A DNA stretch of 64,000 nt from the NCBI GenBank assembly GCA_934183325.1, contig CAKPSH010000009.1:1-64000 (forward strand). Direction: 5' to 3'. The notes below the pieces were generated by a model that worked only from the letters and a program-made list of their open reading frames with translations, searched no databases and was not told the DNA's origin. The position numbers and the translations under genes are program-made. Positions within the stretch are counted from its first letter, which is position 1. Every line of letters begins with the position of its first letter. Source of the DNA: an uncultured Clostridia bacterium (GTDB taxonomy: Bacteria; Bacillota; Clostridia; TANB77; CAG-508). Positions 53,293 through 62,700 of the stretch are shown here, one piece after another.

Positions 53293-55707
53293 TTATTTTA
53301 CAACTATATTATATATTTTGTTTTTTACGTAAATTTCTTTTACAATATTCTTTCCTTCAAGAATTGAATCTATTTTTTCATGTACAGCATTTTTAACTGT
53401 ATCTTCATCTGAATCTTTTATAATATTTATAGTTGATTTTAATTTTCCGTTTACTTGTATTGGAAGTTCTATTTCATCATCAATAGTTTTGGCTTCATCA
53501 TATATTGGCCATGAACTTTCTGCTATTGTTTTTTCATTTCCAATTAAACTATATATTTCTTCTGTAATATGTGGAGCAATTGGATTTAATAAAATTAAAA
53601 ATGTATTAAGCTCTGCTTTATTAATTCTTTTTAATCTATAAAATTCATTAATCATAGTCATGAATGTTGCAACTGAAGTATTAAATTTCATTTCTTCATA
53701 ATCTGTTGAAACTTTTTTTATTGCTTTATTCATCATTTTTTCAAATTCTTTTGAGTATTCTTCGCCATCTTCAAGTATTGTTTGTAAATTCCACACTCTG
53801 TCTAAAAATTTACTGCATCCTCTAAGACTTTCCATAGACCATGGTGTTGATTGGTCAAAAGGTCCAATAAACATTTCGTATGTTCTGAATGCATCTGCTC
53901 CATATTCTGCTACTACTTCATCTGGATTTACAACATTTCCTTTTGATTTTGACATTTTTTCTCCATTATTTCCTAGAATCATTCCATGTGAAGTACGTTT
54001 AGCATAAGGTTCTTTTGTTGGTACTTCTCCTATATCGTATAAAAACTTATGCCAGAATCTAGAATATAGTAAATGTAATGTTGTATGTTCCATTCCACCA
54101 TTATACCAATCTACTGGTAACCAATAATTTAGAGCTTCTTTAGATGCAAATGCATTATTATTGTGAGGATCTAAGTATCTTAAGAAATACCAAGATGATC
54201 CTGCCCATTGTGGCATTGTATCTGTTTCTCTTTCAGCTGGTCCACCACAATGAGGACATGTTGTTTTTATCCATTCTGTTTGTGATGCTAGTGGTGATTC
54301 TCCATTTTCTCCTGGTTTGAATTCAGCTACTTCTGGTAATACAAGTGGTAAATCTTTTTCATCTAAGGGAACCCAACCGCATTTATCACAATGTACCATA
54401 GGTATTGGTTCTCCCCAATATCTTTGACGTGAAAATACCCAGTCTCTTAATTTATAATTTACTTTTTTAGTTCCTATTCCTTTTTCTTCTAGAAAACTAA
54501 TCATTTTTTTCATTGCTTCATTTACTGATAAGCCATTTAAAAATTCTGAATTTATTAAATATCCGTCTGTTTTACTAATATATGCCTCTTTTTCAACAGT
54601 TACTGTGTTTTCTTTATTTGTGATAACTTGCTTAATTGGAAGTCCAAATTTTGTTGCAAAAGCATAATCTCTTTCATCATGAGCAGGAACTGCCATTATT
54701 GCTCCTGTACCGTATGTTATTAATACATAATCTGAAATCCAAATTGGTATTTCTTTTCCTGTTGCTGGATTAATTGCTTTTATTCCTTTAATTTCTACTC
54801 CTGTTTTATCTTTTGCAATTTCTGTTCTTTCAAAATCAGATTTTTTTGCTGTTTGTTCTTTATATGCTTCTATTTCATCCATATTTGTAATTTTTTCAGC
54901 TAATTTATTTATAATTGAATGTTCTGGAGCAACTACCATATATGTAGCACCAAACATTGTATCAGGTCTTGTTGTATATATTTCTAATTCTTCATCTGTT
55001 CCAGAAATTTTGAATTTAACTTCTGCCCCTTCACTTTTTCCTATCCAATTACGTTGTTGTGTTTTTATCTTTTCCAAAAAATTTACATCATCTAAATCAT
55101 CTAGCAGTTTTTCTGCATAATCTGTGATTTTTAGCATCCATTGACTTTTCTCTTTTTGAACTACTGGACTTCCGCATCTCTCACAAACACCATTTACAAC
55201 TTCCTCATTTGCTAATCCCACTTTACATCCTGTACAATAATTTATTGGCATTGTAGCTTTGTATGCAAGTCCATGTTTAAATAATTGTATAAAAATCCAT
55301 TGCGTCCATTTATAATATTCTGGTTCTGTCGTATTAATTTCACGAGACCAATCAAAAGAAAATCCTATAGATTTTAGTTGTTGTTTAAAATGTGCTATGT
55401 TTTGTGCTGTAACAATTCTTGGATGAATATTTGTTTTTATTGCATAATTTTCAGCTGGAAGTCCAAATGCATCAAATCCTATTGGATATAGAACATTATA
55501 TCCTTCTAGTCTTCTTTTTCTAGCAATAATATCTAATGCTGTATAACTTCTTGGATGTCCTACATGAAGTCCTTGACCTGATGGATAAGGAAATTCAATT
55601 AGTCCATACCATTTTTTCATTGTATAATCATCTTTGGCATTAAAAGTTCCTTCTTCTTCCCACTTTTTCTGCCACTTTTTTTCTATCTCTTTAAAATTAT
55701 ATGACAT
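53293..55707 (-). CDS. leuS: Leucyl-tRNA synthetase
   Basis: LeuRS charges tRNA-Leu. At about 804 aa it matches bacterial LeuRS. The HIGH motif appears as PYPSGQGLHVGHPRSY near residue 35, and KMSKS as EKMSKSKGN near 570. A zinc-type CTGCK...CERCG insertion lies near 150, and the editing (CP1) domain near 220-400 with threonine-rich TTRPDTMFGATY. An open frame extends 30 bases further upstream, but the ATG at 55707 has the AGGATTGG site. No T-box leader is visible upstream. Confidence 0.98.
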   Translation of the reverse strand: MSYNFKEIEKKWQKKWEEEGTFNAKDDYTMKKWYGLIEFPYPSGQGLHVGHPRSYTALDIIARKRRLEGYNVLYPIGFDAFGLPAENYAIKTNIHPRIVTAQNIAHFKQQLKSIGFSFDWSREINTTEPEYYKWTQWIFIQLFKHGLAYKATMPINYCTGCKVGLANEEVVNGVCERCGSPVVQKEKSQWMLKITDYAEKLLDDLDDVNFLEKIKTQQRNWIGKSEGAEVKFKISGTDEELEIYTTRPDTMFGATYMVVAPEHSIINKLAEKITNMDEIEAYKEQTAKKSDFERTEIAKDKTGVEIKGIKAINPATGKEIPIWISDYVLITYGTGAIMAVPAHDERDYAFATKFGLPIKQVITNKENTVTVEKEAYISKTDGYLINSEFLNGLSVNEAMKKMISFLEEKGIGTKKVNYKLRDWVFSRQRYWGEPIPMVHCDKCGWVPLDEKDLPLVLPEVAEFKPGENGESPLASQTEWIKTTCPHCGGPAERETDTMPQWAGSSWYFLRYLDPHNNNAFASKEALNYWLPVDWYNGGMEHTTLHLLYSRFWHKFLYDIGEVPTKEPYAKRTSHGMILGNNGEKMSKSKGNVVNPDEVVAEYGADAFRTYEMFIGPFDQSTPWSMESLRGCSKFLDRVWNLQTILEDGEEYSKEFEKMMNKAIKKVSTDYEEMKFNTSVATFMTMINEFYRLKRINKAELNTFLILLNPIAPHITEEIYSLIGNEKTIAESSWPIYDEAKTIDDEIELPIQVNGKLKSTINIIKDSDEDTVKNAVHEKIDSILEGKNIVKEIYVKNKIYNIVVK

Positions 55708-55924
55708 AACTACCAATCCTTTACTATAATATGCCAAATATTATATAACATTTTTTTTAAAAAAGGAAGTCTTAAAAATATTTTCTAGAAATAAATTCGA
55801 ATATTTAGTTAAATATTATTTTATATTGCATTTTTATAATAAGTTTTTCTTTAGTTTTAATTCATAAAAACTCTTATATTCTCTATACCATCTCTGCTAT
55901 ATAATAATTTTATTCCAATTATAA

Positions 55925-55979
55925 TGTAACATTTTTTTAATATTTTTGTAACATTTTTGTAATAACTGTATTGTATAAT
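55925..55979 (+). promoter_or_regulatory. WalR-like box array and -10 before the metallopeptidase-like gene
   Basis: Four hexamers with exact 11-bp periodicity: TGTAAC, TTTAAT, TGTAAC and TGTAAT (55925-55963), each separated by ATTTT. TATAAT follows at 55974-55979, so the boxes overlap the -35 region. The remainder of the 55708-56029 gap is AT-rich with no gene seen. Confidence 0.6.
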
Positions 55980-56029
55980 ATGTTTGAAATTTTATACAAT
56001 TAATATAAACTAAGGAGATTTAATTTATT

Positions 56030-57127
56030 ATGAATATACAAGCTGAAATAAAAAAAGAGGGAATTGATGTAATCAAGCAATTGGAACCTTCTACTGTTAA
56101 TTCTATTGCTAAAAGTATCGTAAAAGTATTACAAAATGCTTTTCCTGAAAAAAACTTAGATATAAAAACTCTTACTTCTGAAATATCTAAATTAAATATG
56201 TATGTTGCAAATCTTCCAGAAGGTTGTTCTGCTAAATACTTTTATAAAAATAAATCAATATATTTTAGTCCTACAACTTCAATTACAAAAATAAATGATT
56301 TAATAGTACATGAATGTATTCATTATTTACAAGAAAGAACTAATAAAAAAGGAAAAATTGATAGAATGGGATTTTGTGATTTCACAGATTCTTATTTGCC
56401 TGGTACTGGAATGAATGAGGCTGCTGTTCAACTTTTGGCATCAAAATGTATGAAAAAGAAATCTGAGGCAGTTTCATATTTTGGCTTAAACTTTAATACT
56501 GTTAGTCCAAATTATTATCCTCTTGAATGTGCTCTTGTAAATCAATTAAACTATATTATTGGTAATAATGTTTTGTTTGATAGCACATTTAATAGTAATG
56601 ATAATTTTGAAGATCAATTTATTTCTTTAACAAGTGCTAAAGATTATGATAAAATTTTAGATAATTTAGATTTATTAGTAGATAAGCAGGATTTTATTAA
56701 TGAATTAACCGCATCTAATAATTTTCATTCTAATAATTCAAAAAAAGTTGCACATAATTTGAAAAAAATTGAGAAAACTAAGTCTGAAATAAAAGATTTG
56801 TTTTTTGAAACTCAAAATTTGATTATCACGTCTTATTTTGATAGTTATGTTAATTTGATTTATTCTAAAGAAGCTCTTGAAAAATATAGAACAAAATTAT
56901 ATAACTTTAGAAATTATATTGCTACTGCTGATGGTTATACTTTTTATAATAGATATTACATAAATAAAATGGTTGAATTAGAAAATAAACTTGAAAATGG
57001 TTTTACCCCTTCTGCTACTGCACTTATTCTATATAAAGATAATTTATTTAAATCTTTAGTAAAAAATATAAAAACTCTTTTCAAACTTTCTAATAAAGAT
57101 GTATCAACTGTTACAAATAACAAATAA
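56030..57127 (+). CDS. Putative zinc metallopeptidase with HECIH motif (365 aa)
   Basis: Not assigned to a named family. A helical N-terminus precedes NDLIVHECIHYLQERTNKKG near 90-110, with HExxH typical of gluzincin peptidases. A downstream GMNEAAVQLLASK could supply the third ligand (Glu). The rest is helical, with a long C-terminal part after about 200 that lacks obvious motifs. No signal peptide is seen. The ATG has an AAGGAG site. It is a plus-strand orphan with phased boxes and a promoter upstream and the toxin-antitoxin-like module directly downstream. Confidence 0.7.
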   Translation: MNIQAEIKKEGIDVIKQLEPSTVNSIAKSIVKVLQNAFPEKNLDIKTLTSEISKLNMYVANLPEGCSAKYFYKNKSIYFSPTTSITKINDLIVHECIHYLQERTNKKGKIDRMGFCDFTDSYLPGTGMNEAAVQLLASKCMKKKSEAVSYFGLNFNTVSPNYYPLECALVNQLNYIIGNNVLFDSTFNSNDNFEDQFISLTSAKDYDKILDNLDLLVDKQDFINELTASNNFHSNNSKKVAHNLKKIEKTKSEIKDLFFETQNLIITSYFDSYVNLIYSKEALEKYRTKLYNFRNYIATADGYTFYNRYYINKMVELENKLENGFTPSATALILYKDNLFKSLVKNIKTLFKLSNKDVSTVTNNK

Positions 57128-57137
57128 AAAATCAAAT

Positions 57138-57166
57138 TTGACATATACTAAAAAATATGCTAATAT
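57138..57166 (+). promoter_or_regulatory. Promoter of the antisense RNA (RNA II-like)
   Basis: TTGACA (57138-57143), a 17-bp spacer and TAATAT (57161-57166). A near-consensus promoter pointing toward the peptide gene. Confidence 0.85.
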
Positions 57167-57191
57167 ATTTTTATAACGATGTTTGCATCGT

Positions 57192-57211
57192 TCTTGAAGC
57201 ACTAAGTAAAC
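57192..57211 (+). repeat. Direct repeat 1 of the antitoxin-like module
   Basis: The sequence TCTTGAAGCACTAAGTAAAC, repeated at 57313-57334 with two extra bases (TT inserted before AAGTAAAC). Confidence 0.85.
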
Positions 57212-57246
57212 AAAAAAAGACTAGGAATTAGGGTTCCTAGTCTTTT
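57212..57246. terminator. Bidirectional terminator shared by the convergent RNAs
   Basis: AAAGACTAGGAA pairs with TTCCTAGTCTTT around TTAGGG, with A-run and T-run on the two sides. It ends both convergent transcripts. Confidence 0.88.
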
Positions 57247-57248
57247 GC

Positions 57249-57323
57249 TTACTCTTCATCTAAATACTTTATAATTAAATAAAGCATATAAATTTTAAGT
57301 ATTTTTATAATATCTTGAAGCAC
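57249..57323 (-). CDS. Fst-like type I toxin peptide candidate (24 aa)
   Basis: A GTG-started 24-codon ORF, beginning MLQDIIKILK and ending LIIKYLDEE. The middle is hydrophobic and could span a membrane (about residues 5-19), followed by acidic residues. The LDEE end resembles pAD1 Fst (…VLDEE…), a small membrane-acting toxin. An AGGAGG site (57334-57339) precedes the start with ten bases of spacing. The start codon lies inside direct repeat 2. It is too short for routine gene finding. Toxicity is untested and similarity is by eye. Confidence 0.65.
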   Translation of the reverse strand: MLQDIIKILKIYMLYLIIKYLDEE

Positions 57324-57334
57324 TTTAAGTAAAC
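57313..57334 (+). repeat. Direct repeat 2 of the antitoxin-like module
   Basis: The sequence TCTTGAAGCACTTTAAGTAAAC, which overlaps the start codon and reaches the ribosome site of the small peptide on the minus strand. Confidence 0.85.
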
Positions 57335-57367
57335 CTCCTTCCTGCCTCTCAGCAAGTAGGCTATTTT

Positions 57368-57396
57368 AATATAATACATATGTTTGTCTTTGTCAA
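57368..57396 (-). promoter_or_regulatory. Promoter of the toxin mRNA (RNA I-like)
   Basis: Minus-strand TTGACA (57391-57396), a 17-bp spacer and TATATT (57368-57373). The predicted transcript starts near 57361 and runs about 150 nt to the shared terminator, and its 5' end is G/A-rich and structured (CTACTTGCTGAGAGGCAGG). Confidence 0.85.
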
Positions 57397-57409
57397 TTAG
57401 TTTTAGGTT

Positions 57410-58654
57410 TTATTTTACGATTTTGGAAATGTTTTCTGCCGCTTTTCTTCCAGAGCTTGCTGCCCATGCTACAGTTGCTTTTTCTCCACTTATATCTCCT
57501 GCACCAAAAACTTTTTCATCTGATGTTTGATTAAATTCATTTATTTGAATATATCCCCATTTGTTTTTTTCCAATTTTATAGAATTCAAAACATTTTCGT
57601 CTGGTTTTGATCCAACTGCCATTACAACGTAATCTACTGGTATCTCATAATTACTTCCTTCTATATTTACAGGTTTTAGTCTTGATTCTCCTTCTTGTTT
57701 TATAAGTTCTGTTTTTATGCATTCTATTTTTTCTACCTTATCTTTTCCTATTATTTTAACAATATTGTTCTGAAATAAAAACTCTACTCCTTCTTTCATT
57801 GCATCATCTATTTCTTTTTGTTCTGCTGGCATCTGTTCTCTTGCTCTTCTATATACAACATATACTTTTTTGGCGCCCATTTTTTTTATTGTTCTTGAAA
57901 CATCCATGGCTGTATTTCCTCCACCATTTACTGCAACTATTTTTCCATAATAATCAGGATGAGCATTTCTTTCTAGTAATTCATTTCCTCCATAGACTCC
58001 ATCTAATTCTTCACCTTCTATATTCATTTTTGATGAGATATTAGCTCCAAATGTTAGTAATATGGCATCATATTGTTCTTTTAATTCTTCTAAAGTTATA
58101 TTTTTTCCTAGCTCTGCTCCATATATTACTTGAATTCCAGTATTTAATATTTTTCTAATTGTTTCTCTTACTATTTTCCTTGGTAATCTAAATTCTGGAA
58201 TACCATGTATAAGAATTCCACCTAATTCTTGATATTTTTCATATATTGTAACTTTATATCCTTTTCTTCTTAAAAATGCTGCTGCTGTTATTCCTGCAGG
58301 TCCTCCTCCAACAATTGCTACATGTTTATTTAATTCTACATCAGGAGTTTGAATCTTCCAATTTTCTTTTATTGCCATATCTCCAACAAATTGTTCTAAA
58401 TTACCTATACTGACTGGCTCTCCTTTTATTCCACGTACGCAACTTCCTTGGCATTGTTTTTCGTGTGGACATATTCTTCCACATATTGGTTGCAATACTG
58501 TCGTCTCCAATAGTTTTTCATATGCCTCTTTATGCTTTTCTTCTTTTATTAGTTTTATAAATGATGGTATATCATTTCCTAAAGGACATCCTTTAGAACA
58601 TGGTTTCACTTTGCAATTTAAACAATATTCTGCTTTTTCTTGTATATTATTCAT
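57410..58654 (-). CDS. gltD: NAD(P)H-dependent glutamate synthase small subunit-like oxidoreductase
   Basis: A 414-aa FAD/NAD(P)-binding flavoprotein of the GltD/NfnB/DPD type. An N-terminal iron-sulfur domain has CLNCKVKPCSKGCP and CGRICPHEKQCQGSC. A FAD site GGGPAGITAAAFLRRKGYKV follows near 115, and an NAD(P) site NGGGNTAMDVSRT near 245. The end has GAGDISGEKATV. No large subunit is near, so it may act with another ferredoxin- or NADPH-linked partner rather than in glutamate synthase. A promoter lies at 58702-58730. The next gene downstream is the toxin-like module. Confidence 0.9.
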   Translation of the reverse strand: MNNIQEKAEYCLNCKVKPCSKGCPLGNDIPSFIKLIKEEKHKEAYEKLLETTVLQPICGRICPHEKQCQGSCVRGIKGEPVSIGNLEQFVGDMAIKENWKIQTPDVELNKHVAIVGGGPAGITAAAFLRRKGYKVTIYEKYQELGGILIHGIPEFRLPRKIVRETIRKILNTGIQVIYGAELGKNITLEELKEQYDAILLTFGANISSKMNIEGEELDGVYGGNELLERNAHPDYYGKIVAVNGGGNTAMDVSRTIKKMGAKKVYVVYRRAREQMPAEQKEIDDAMKEGVEFLFQNNIVKIIGKDKVEKIECIKTELIKQEGESRLKPVNIEGSNYEIPVDYVVMAVGSKPDENVLNSIKLEKNKWGYIQINEFNQTSDEKVFGAGDISGEKATVAWAASSGRKAAENISKIVK

Positions 58655-58701
58655 TTTTATTTTTCCTAATACTGTAATTAGTACCTTTCTTTTTTTGGTA
58701 T

Positions 58702-58730
58702 ATTTTATTATTTGAATTAATAACTGTCAA
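58702..58730 (-). promoter_or_regulatory. Predicted gltD promoter
   Basis: Minus-strand TTGACA (58725-58730), a 17-bp spacer and TAAAAT (58702-58707). Confidence 0.8.
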
Positions 58731-58768
58731 TACTACTGACCATATTGTCATGAAACTTTATATAGAAC

Positions 58769-58871
58769 CAGAATAACATTTTCAATATGCCATAGGTACA
58801 TAAGAAACTTTAATTCTTCCATAATTATCTTCTAAGGAAACTCACTATTTCATAGATGACTTTCCTAAGAA
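58769..58871. repeat. Copy D of two-hairpin repeat
   Basis: It has the full arrangement like copy C, but hairpin 1 is diverged (ATGCC-ATA-GGTAC) while the 42-nt core (58830-58871) is unchanged. The left end again reads AATAACATTTTC. It abuts the rpmA terminator. The 58655-58913 gap contains this repeat, the gltD promoter and the terminator. Confidence 0.9.
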
Positions 58872-58874
58872 TAT

Positions 58875-58903
58875 AAAAAAGAAGCTCTAATTTCTTAGAA
58901 CTC
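58875..58903 (-). terminator. rpmA terminator
   Basis: On the minus strand AGTTCTAA-GAAA-TTAGAGCT is followed by TCTTTTTT, immediately before repeat copy D. Confidence 0.82.
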
Positions 58904-58913
58904 CTAAAAATAA

Positions 58914-59177
58914 TTATTTATTTTCTTCTGGGTATACACTAACTTTCTTTTTATCTCTACCCAATCTTTCAAATTTAACGATACCATCAACTAATGCATA
59001 TAATGTATCATCACTACCAATACCAACATTAGTTCCTGGATGTATTTTTGTTCCTCTTTGTCTCATTAAAATGTTTCCAGCTAGAACAAATTGACCATCA
59101 GCTCTTTTTACACCTAAACGTTTAGACTCACTCTCTCTACCGTTACTAGAGCTACCTTGACCTTTTTTATGTGCCAT
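58914..59177 (-). CDS. rpmA: 50S ribosomal protein L27
   Basis: L27 supports the peptidyl-transferase centre. The mature-type start is MAHKKGQGSSSNGRESESKR, so the N-terminal extension that most Firmicutes make and cleave with the Prp protease is absent. The usual prp gene between rplU and rpmA is also missing: only 31 bases separate the genes. At 87 aa the rest is standard (LGVKRADGQFVLAGNILMRQ). Confidence 0.97.
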   Translation of the reverse strand: MAHKKGQGSSSNGRESESKRLGVKRADGQFVLAGNILMRQRGTKIHPGTNVGIGSDDTLYALVDGIVKFERLGRDKKKVSVYPEENK

Positions 59178-59208
59178 GTTAGTTTCTCCTTTCTTTTAAT
59201 AGTTTTAA

Positions 59209-59580
59209 TTAAGCATTAGCTTCTGCTGTTACTTCTGCTTTAGCTGTTCTTGTTTTCTTTTCTGCAGCAGTCTTTACAGCTGTTATTTCAACCTTTGTAT
59301 ATGGTTGTCTATGTCCTTGTGTTCTTCTGTAATTTTTCTTTGCTTTGTATTTGTAAACAAGGATTTTTTTAGCTTTACCGTGAGAAACTACTTTTCCTTC
59401 AACTTTAGCACCTTTAACATAAGGACTTCCAACTTCTATTTTTCCGTCATTACCAGATACTAAAACGACATTATCAAATTTAACTTTTTTGCCTTCTTCT
59501 GCATCTAATTTTTCGAAAAATACAACATCACCTTCTGCTACTTTGTATTGCTTTCCACAAGCTTCGATTATTGCGTACAT
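59209..59580 (-). CDS. rplU: 50S ribosomal protein L21
   Basis: L21 binds 23S rRNA and L20. The ATG at 59580 starts MYAIIEACGKQYKVAEGDVV and has a GGGAGGTG site; a GTG four codons earlier is less well placed. The protein has about 123 aa against the usual 102-105, because of an extra C-terminal Lys/Ala/Glu-rich tail (KKTRTAKAEVTAEANA). An L21-type leader and promoter lie directly upstream. Confidence 0.97.
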   Translation of the reverse strand: MYAIIEACGKQYKVAEGDVVFFEKLDAEEGKKVKFDNVVLVSGNDGKIEVGSPYVKGAKVEGKVVSHGKAKKILVYKYKAKKNYRRTQGHRQPYTKVEITAVKTAAEKKTRTAKAEVTAEANA

Positions 59581-59677
59581 TATTCTAGGCACCTCCCTTT
59601 TCGTATACTCGCTAACCTTAAATTTAGGTATCTGAAACTTAATCAGACTTTATGAACCTTGACTTATGCGGTTACAG
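59581..59677 (-). promoter_or_regulatory. Possible L21 leader (ribosomal protein autoregulatory element)
   Basis: The roughly 97-nt untranslated leader contains GTAACCGC near its 5' end and GGTTAGCG near its 3' end, which can pair in part (AACC/GGTT). Position and size fit the L21 leader known before rplU-prp-rpmA in Firmicutes. A covariance-model search would be needed to confirm it. Confidence 0.5.
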
Positions 59678-59683
59678 ATGTAT

Positions 59684-59712
59684 ATTTTACCATAACTTCC
59701 TACTGTTGTCAA
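59684..59712 (-). promoter_or_regulatory. Predicted rplU promoter
   Basis: Minus-strand TTGACA (59707-59712), a 17-bp spacer and TAAAAT (59684-59689). Confidence 0.8.
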
Positions 59713-59732
59713 TCTTTTTCGCCAAAATTTTA

Positions 59733-59752
59733 GGCAGGTCACACCTGCCTTA
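59733..59752. terminator. Hairpin after the glucan-synthase-like gene
   Basis: AGGCAGGT pairs with ACCTGCCT, directly after the stop at 59756. On the minus strand it is followed by AAAATTTT, a weak T-run. It is nearly the same stem as at 4797-4820. Confidence 0.55.
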
Positions 59753-59755
59753 TTT

Positions 59756-62700
59756 TTACATTATTATTTCTATATCATATATCTTTCCATCATCTATTAA
59801 TTGTATCTCTTTTTCTTCTTTTCCATTTATGAAAATCTTTGTTATTCCTGTATTTTTGCTACTTGGATTTTTTACAATTATATTATATATTGTATTTTTA
59901 TATTTATAATGAATACTATATTCTTTCCATTGACTTGGTATACATGGATTTATTCTTATTTTTTCTTCTTCTATCTTAAATCCTAAAATCCATTCTAAAC
60001 CTGCATTATAATACCAACTTGATGATCCTGTATACCAAGTCCATCCTCCTCTTCCTAAGAGATTAGAATTTCCATATACATCCGCAGGCATTACATATGG
60101 TTCTACTTTATATTTTTTTGCCTCATCCTTTGTTCTTGCATGTTCTATTGGATTTATCATCCTATAATATTCATTTGCTTTATCTCCAAATCCTAATATT
60201 GTTTCTGCAATTATAACCCATACAGCTGCATGTGTATATTGTCCACCATTTTCTCTAACACCTGGTAAATACATTTTTATATATCCTGGTTCTAATTTAC
60301 TTTTATTAAATGGTGGATCCAGTAATTTTATAATCCCCGCTTCTTTATCAACTAAATGATTCTCTAAACTTTCCATTGAGATATATTTTTTATCATTATC
60401 CCCTGCATTTGATATAACCGCCCAAGATTGTGATATGCTATCTATTCTACATTCTTCATTTTCTATGCTTCCAAGTACATCACCATTATCCATAAAAGCT
60501 CTTTTATACCATCTTCCATCCCAACCATTATTGTTTAAAGCTCTTTTTAATGCTTGTTTTATTTCTTCATACTTTGATATTTTATCTTTTAAATTATCAT
60601 CATTTAATTTTTTCATTAAATAAATAAATTTATCAAGTACATCATATAAGAAAAAACCTAACCATACACTTTCACCTTTTCCTTGTATACCAACTTTGCT
60701 AAATCCGTCATTCCAGTCTCCTGATCCAATTTTGGGTATACCATTTTCTCCAAAATTCAAAGATTTATCTATTGCTCTAATGCAATGTTTTAATACATTT
60801 TCTTTTTCTGTTGATGTTGTATATAAATCATAAATTTCATTTTCTCCCTCTTCTAATTTTCTCCCTGTTACATAATGAACTTCTTCATTTAGTATTCCAA
60901 TATCATTTGTTGCTTTTATATATTCACATAGTGTATATGGTAGCCATAACAAATCATCTGAAAATCTTGTTCTTATTCCTCTGCTTGTTTCTTGATGCCA
61001 CCAATGCTCAACATCTCCTTCTATAAATTGATGCTCACAGTGTTTTAGAATTTGTTTTCTTGTTACTTCTGGCTCTACATATTTAAGTCCTAAAGTATCT
61101 TGTAATTGATCTCTAAATCCAAAAGCTCCTCCTGATTGATAAAATGCTGATTTTCCCCATAATCTGCAGGCTATTGTTTGATATAATAACCATCCATTTT
61201 GCATTATATTCATTGATTCTAGAGGTGTATTTACTTGTATTTTTTCTAGTTGTTCTCTCCAGAAGCTTTTTACATTACTTAATTCATTTTTACAATTTCT
61301 TAAATCCGAATATTTATATACTAAATCTTGTGCTTCAACTTTACTTTCTCCTTCTCCTAATAAAAGTGTTAATTCTTTACTGTCATAAGGATATATCGTT
61401 AATTCTATTTCTATTGCTATACAACTATCATTTCCTAATGAATTTTCATTTGATAATGTTATTTTATCAATTCCGTCTGGATTAGATATATTTCCATTTC
61501 CTATAAAACTTGTTTTATTTCCTGTAAATGATTTTATTTCTTCACTCGATGATATAAAGGATATTCCACCTATTGAATTGCCATATAAATTTTCTGCTAA
61601 AACTAAATTTGCATTCCTATTAAATTTCAAGTCTATATATCCATTGGTTTTTATCTCGTCTTCACCTAGCACAGGTTTTATATAGTAAATCAATCTTAAA
61701 TTTTTTCTATATTGTGTATTATTCTTTAGTTTTAATATATTAACTTTTATGCTATCATTTGTTGGTACAAATATTTCTAGTTCCTGTGATATTCCACAGT
61801 TTGAGTTATAATATTTAGCATATCCTCTTCCAAATATTACAGAATATTCATTATTGTTTGGTTTTGGATTTTTTCCTATTGACCAACTTTCTTGCATATC
61901 TTTATCTTTTATATAGATAATTTCAGATGGTTCATCTAATACACTATTATTTGACCAAGCTGTCAATCTATTTAGTCTACTATTCTTACTCCATGTAAAT
62001 CCTCCTAAATTATTAGTTACTAATGTTCCAAATTTTTCGTTAGCTAATACATTACTCCATACAGTTGGAAGCAAATTTTCTGTGTCTTGCTTTATTATAT
62101 ACTCTCTTCCATCTTCTGAGAATCCACCAAATTCATTATAATATTTTAATTTTTTAGTATTTATATAATAATTAATGTTATCAAATTTTGGTTTTATAAT
62201 TTCTTCTTTTCTATCTTTTGCCGTATTTTTGACAGTATATAAGTAATCCTCCTCTATATCGTCTAATACATTTTCTAGATTTCCTTTTTTTGCATCTACA
62301 ACAAAATTTGATCTAAACATAAATAAATCTTTTTCTTCTGTTTTATCTATAATATAAATTCCCCTATTTATTAAGTAGTTTAATTGTATGTTTGATATTT
62401 CTTTTAATATTCCCTCTTCTAAATATCTTTCATATGAATTTTGTTCTTTTAATAATACTACTAAATCAAATTTAATATTTTTATTTTTAAAAAATTCATA
62501 TGCCTTTAATAATTCATTTATCATTTGAATATCTTCTATATTCTCTATCTTTACTAATACTATTGGAAGATCTCCCGATATTCCGTATTTCCATAATTCT
62601 TCTTGTAAATATTTTCTTTTAGTAATATTCTTAATATATAAAGTCTTAGTTGGATTTTGAAATATGATATAAGGTAATAGTCTTTGATAATTTTTCAATT

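Larger units (their letters stand above)
57174..57248 (+). ncRNA. Predicted antisense regulatory RNA (par RNA II-like)
   Basis: An RNA of about 75 nt starting near 57174. It holds a 5' hairpin AACGATG-TT-TGCATCGTT, direct repeat 1 (57192-57211) and the bidirectional terminator (57212-57246). It contains no convincing ORF. Because direct repeat 1 is the same-strand relative of repeat 2, this RNA is complementary to repeat 2 in the opposing transcript, over the ribosome site and start codon of the peptide. It also shares the terminator stem. This is the organisation of the par locus of plasmid pAD1. Confidence 0.7.

Noticed and set aside
55708..56029. A T-box leader expected upstream of leuS.
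   Set aside because: No T-box sequence (TGGNACCGCG-like) or specifier stem is visible; the gap instead holds the TGTAAY boxes for the plus-strand gene.
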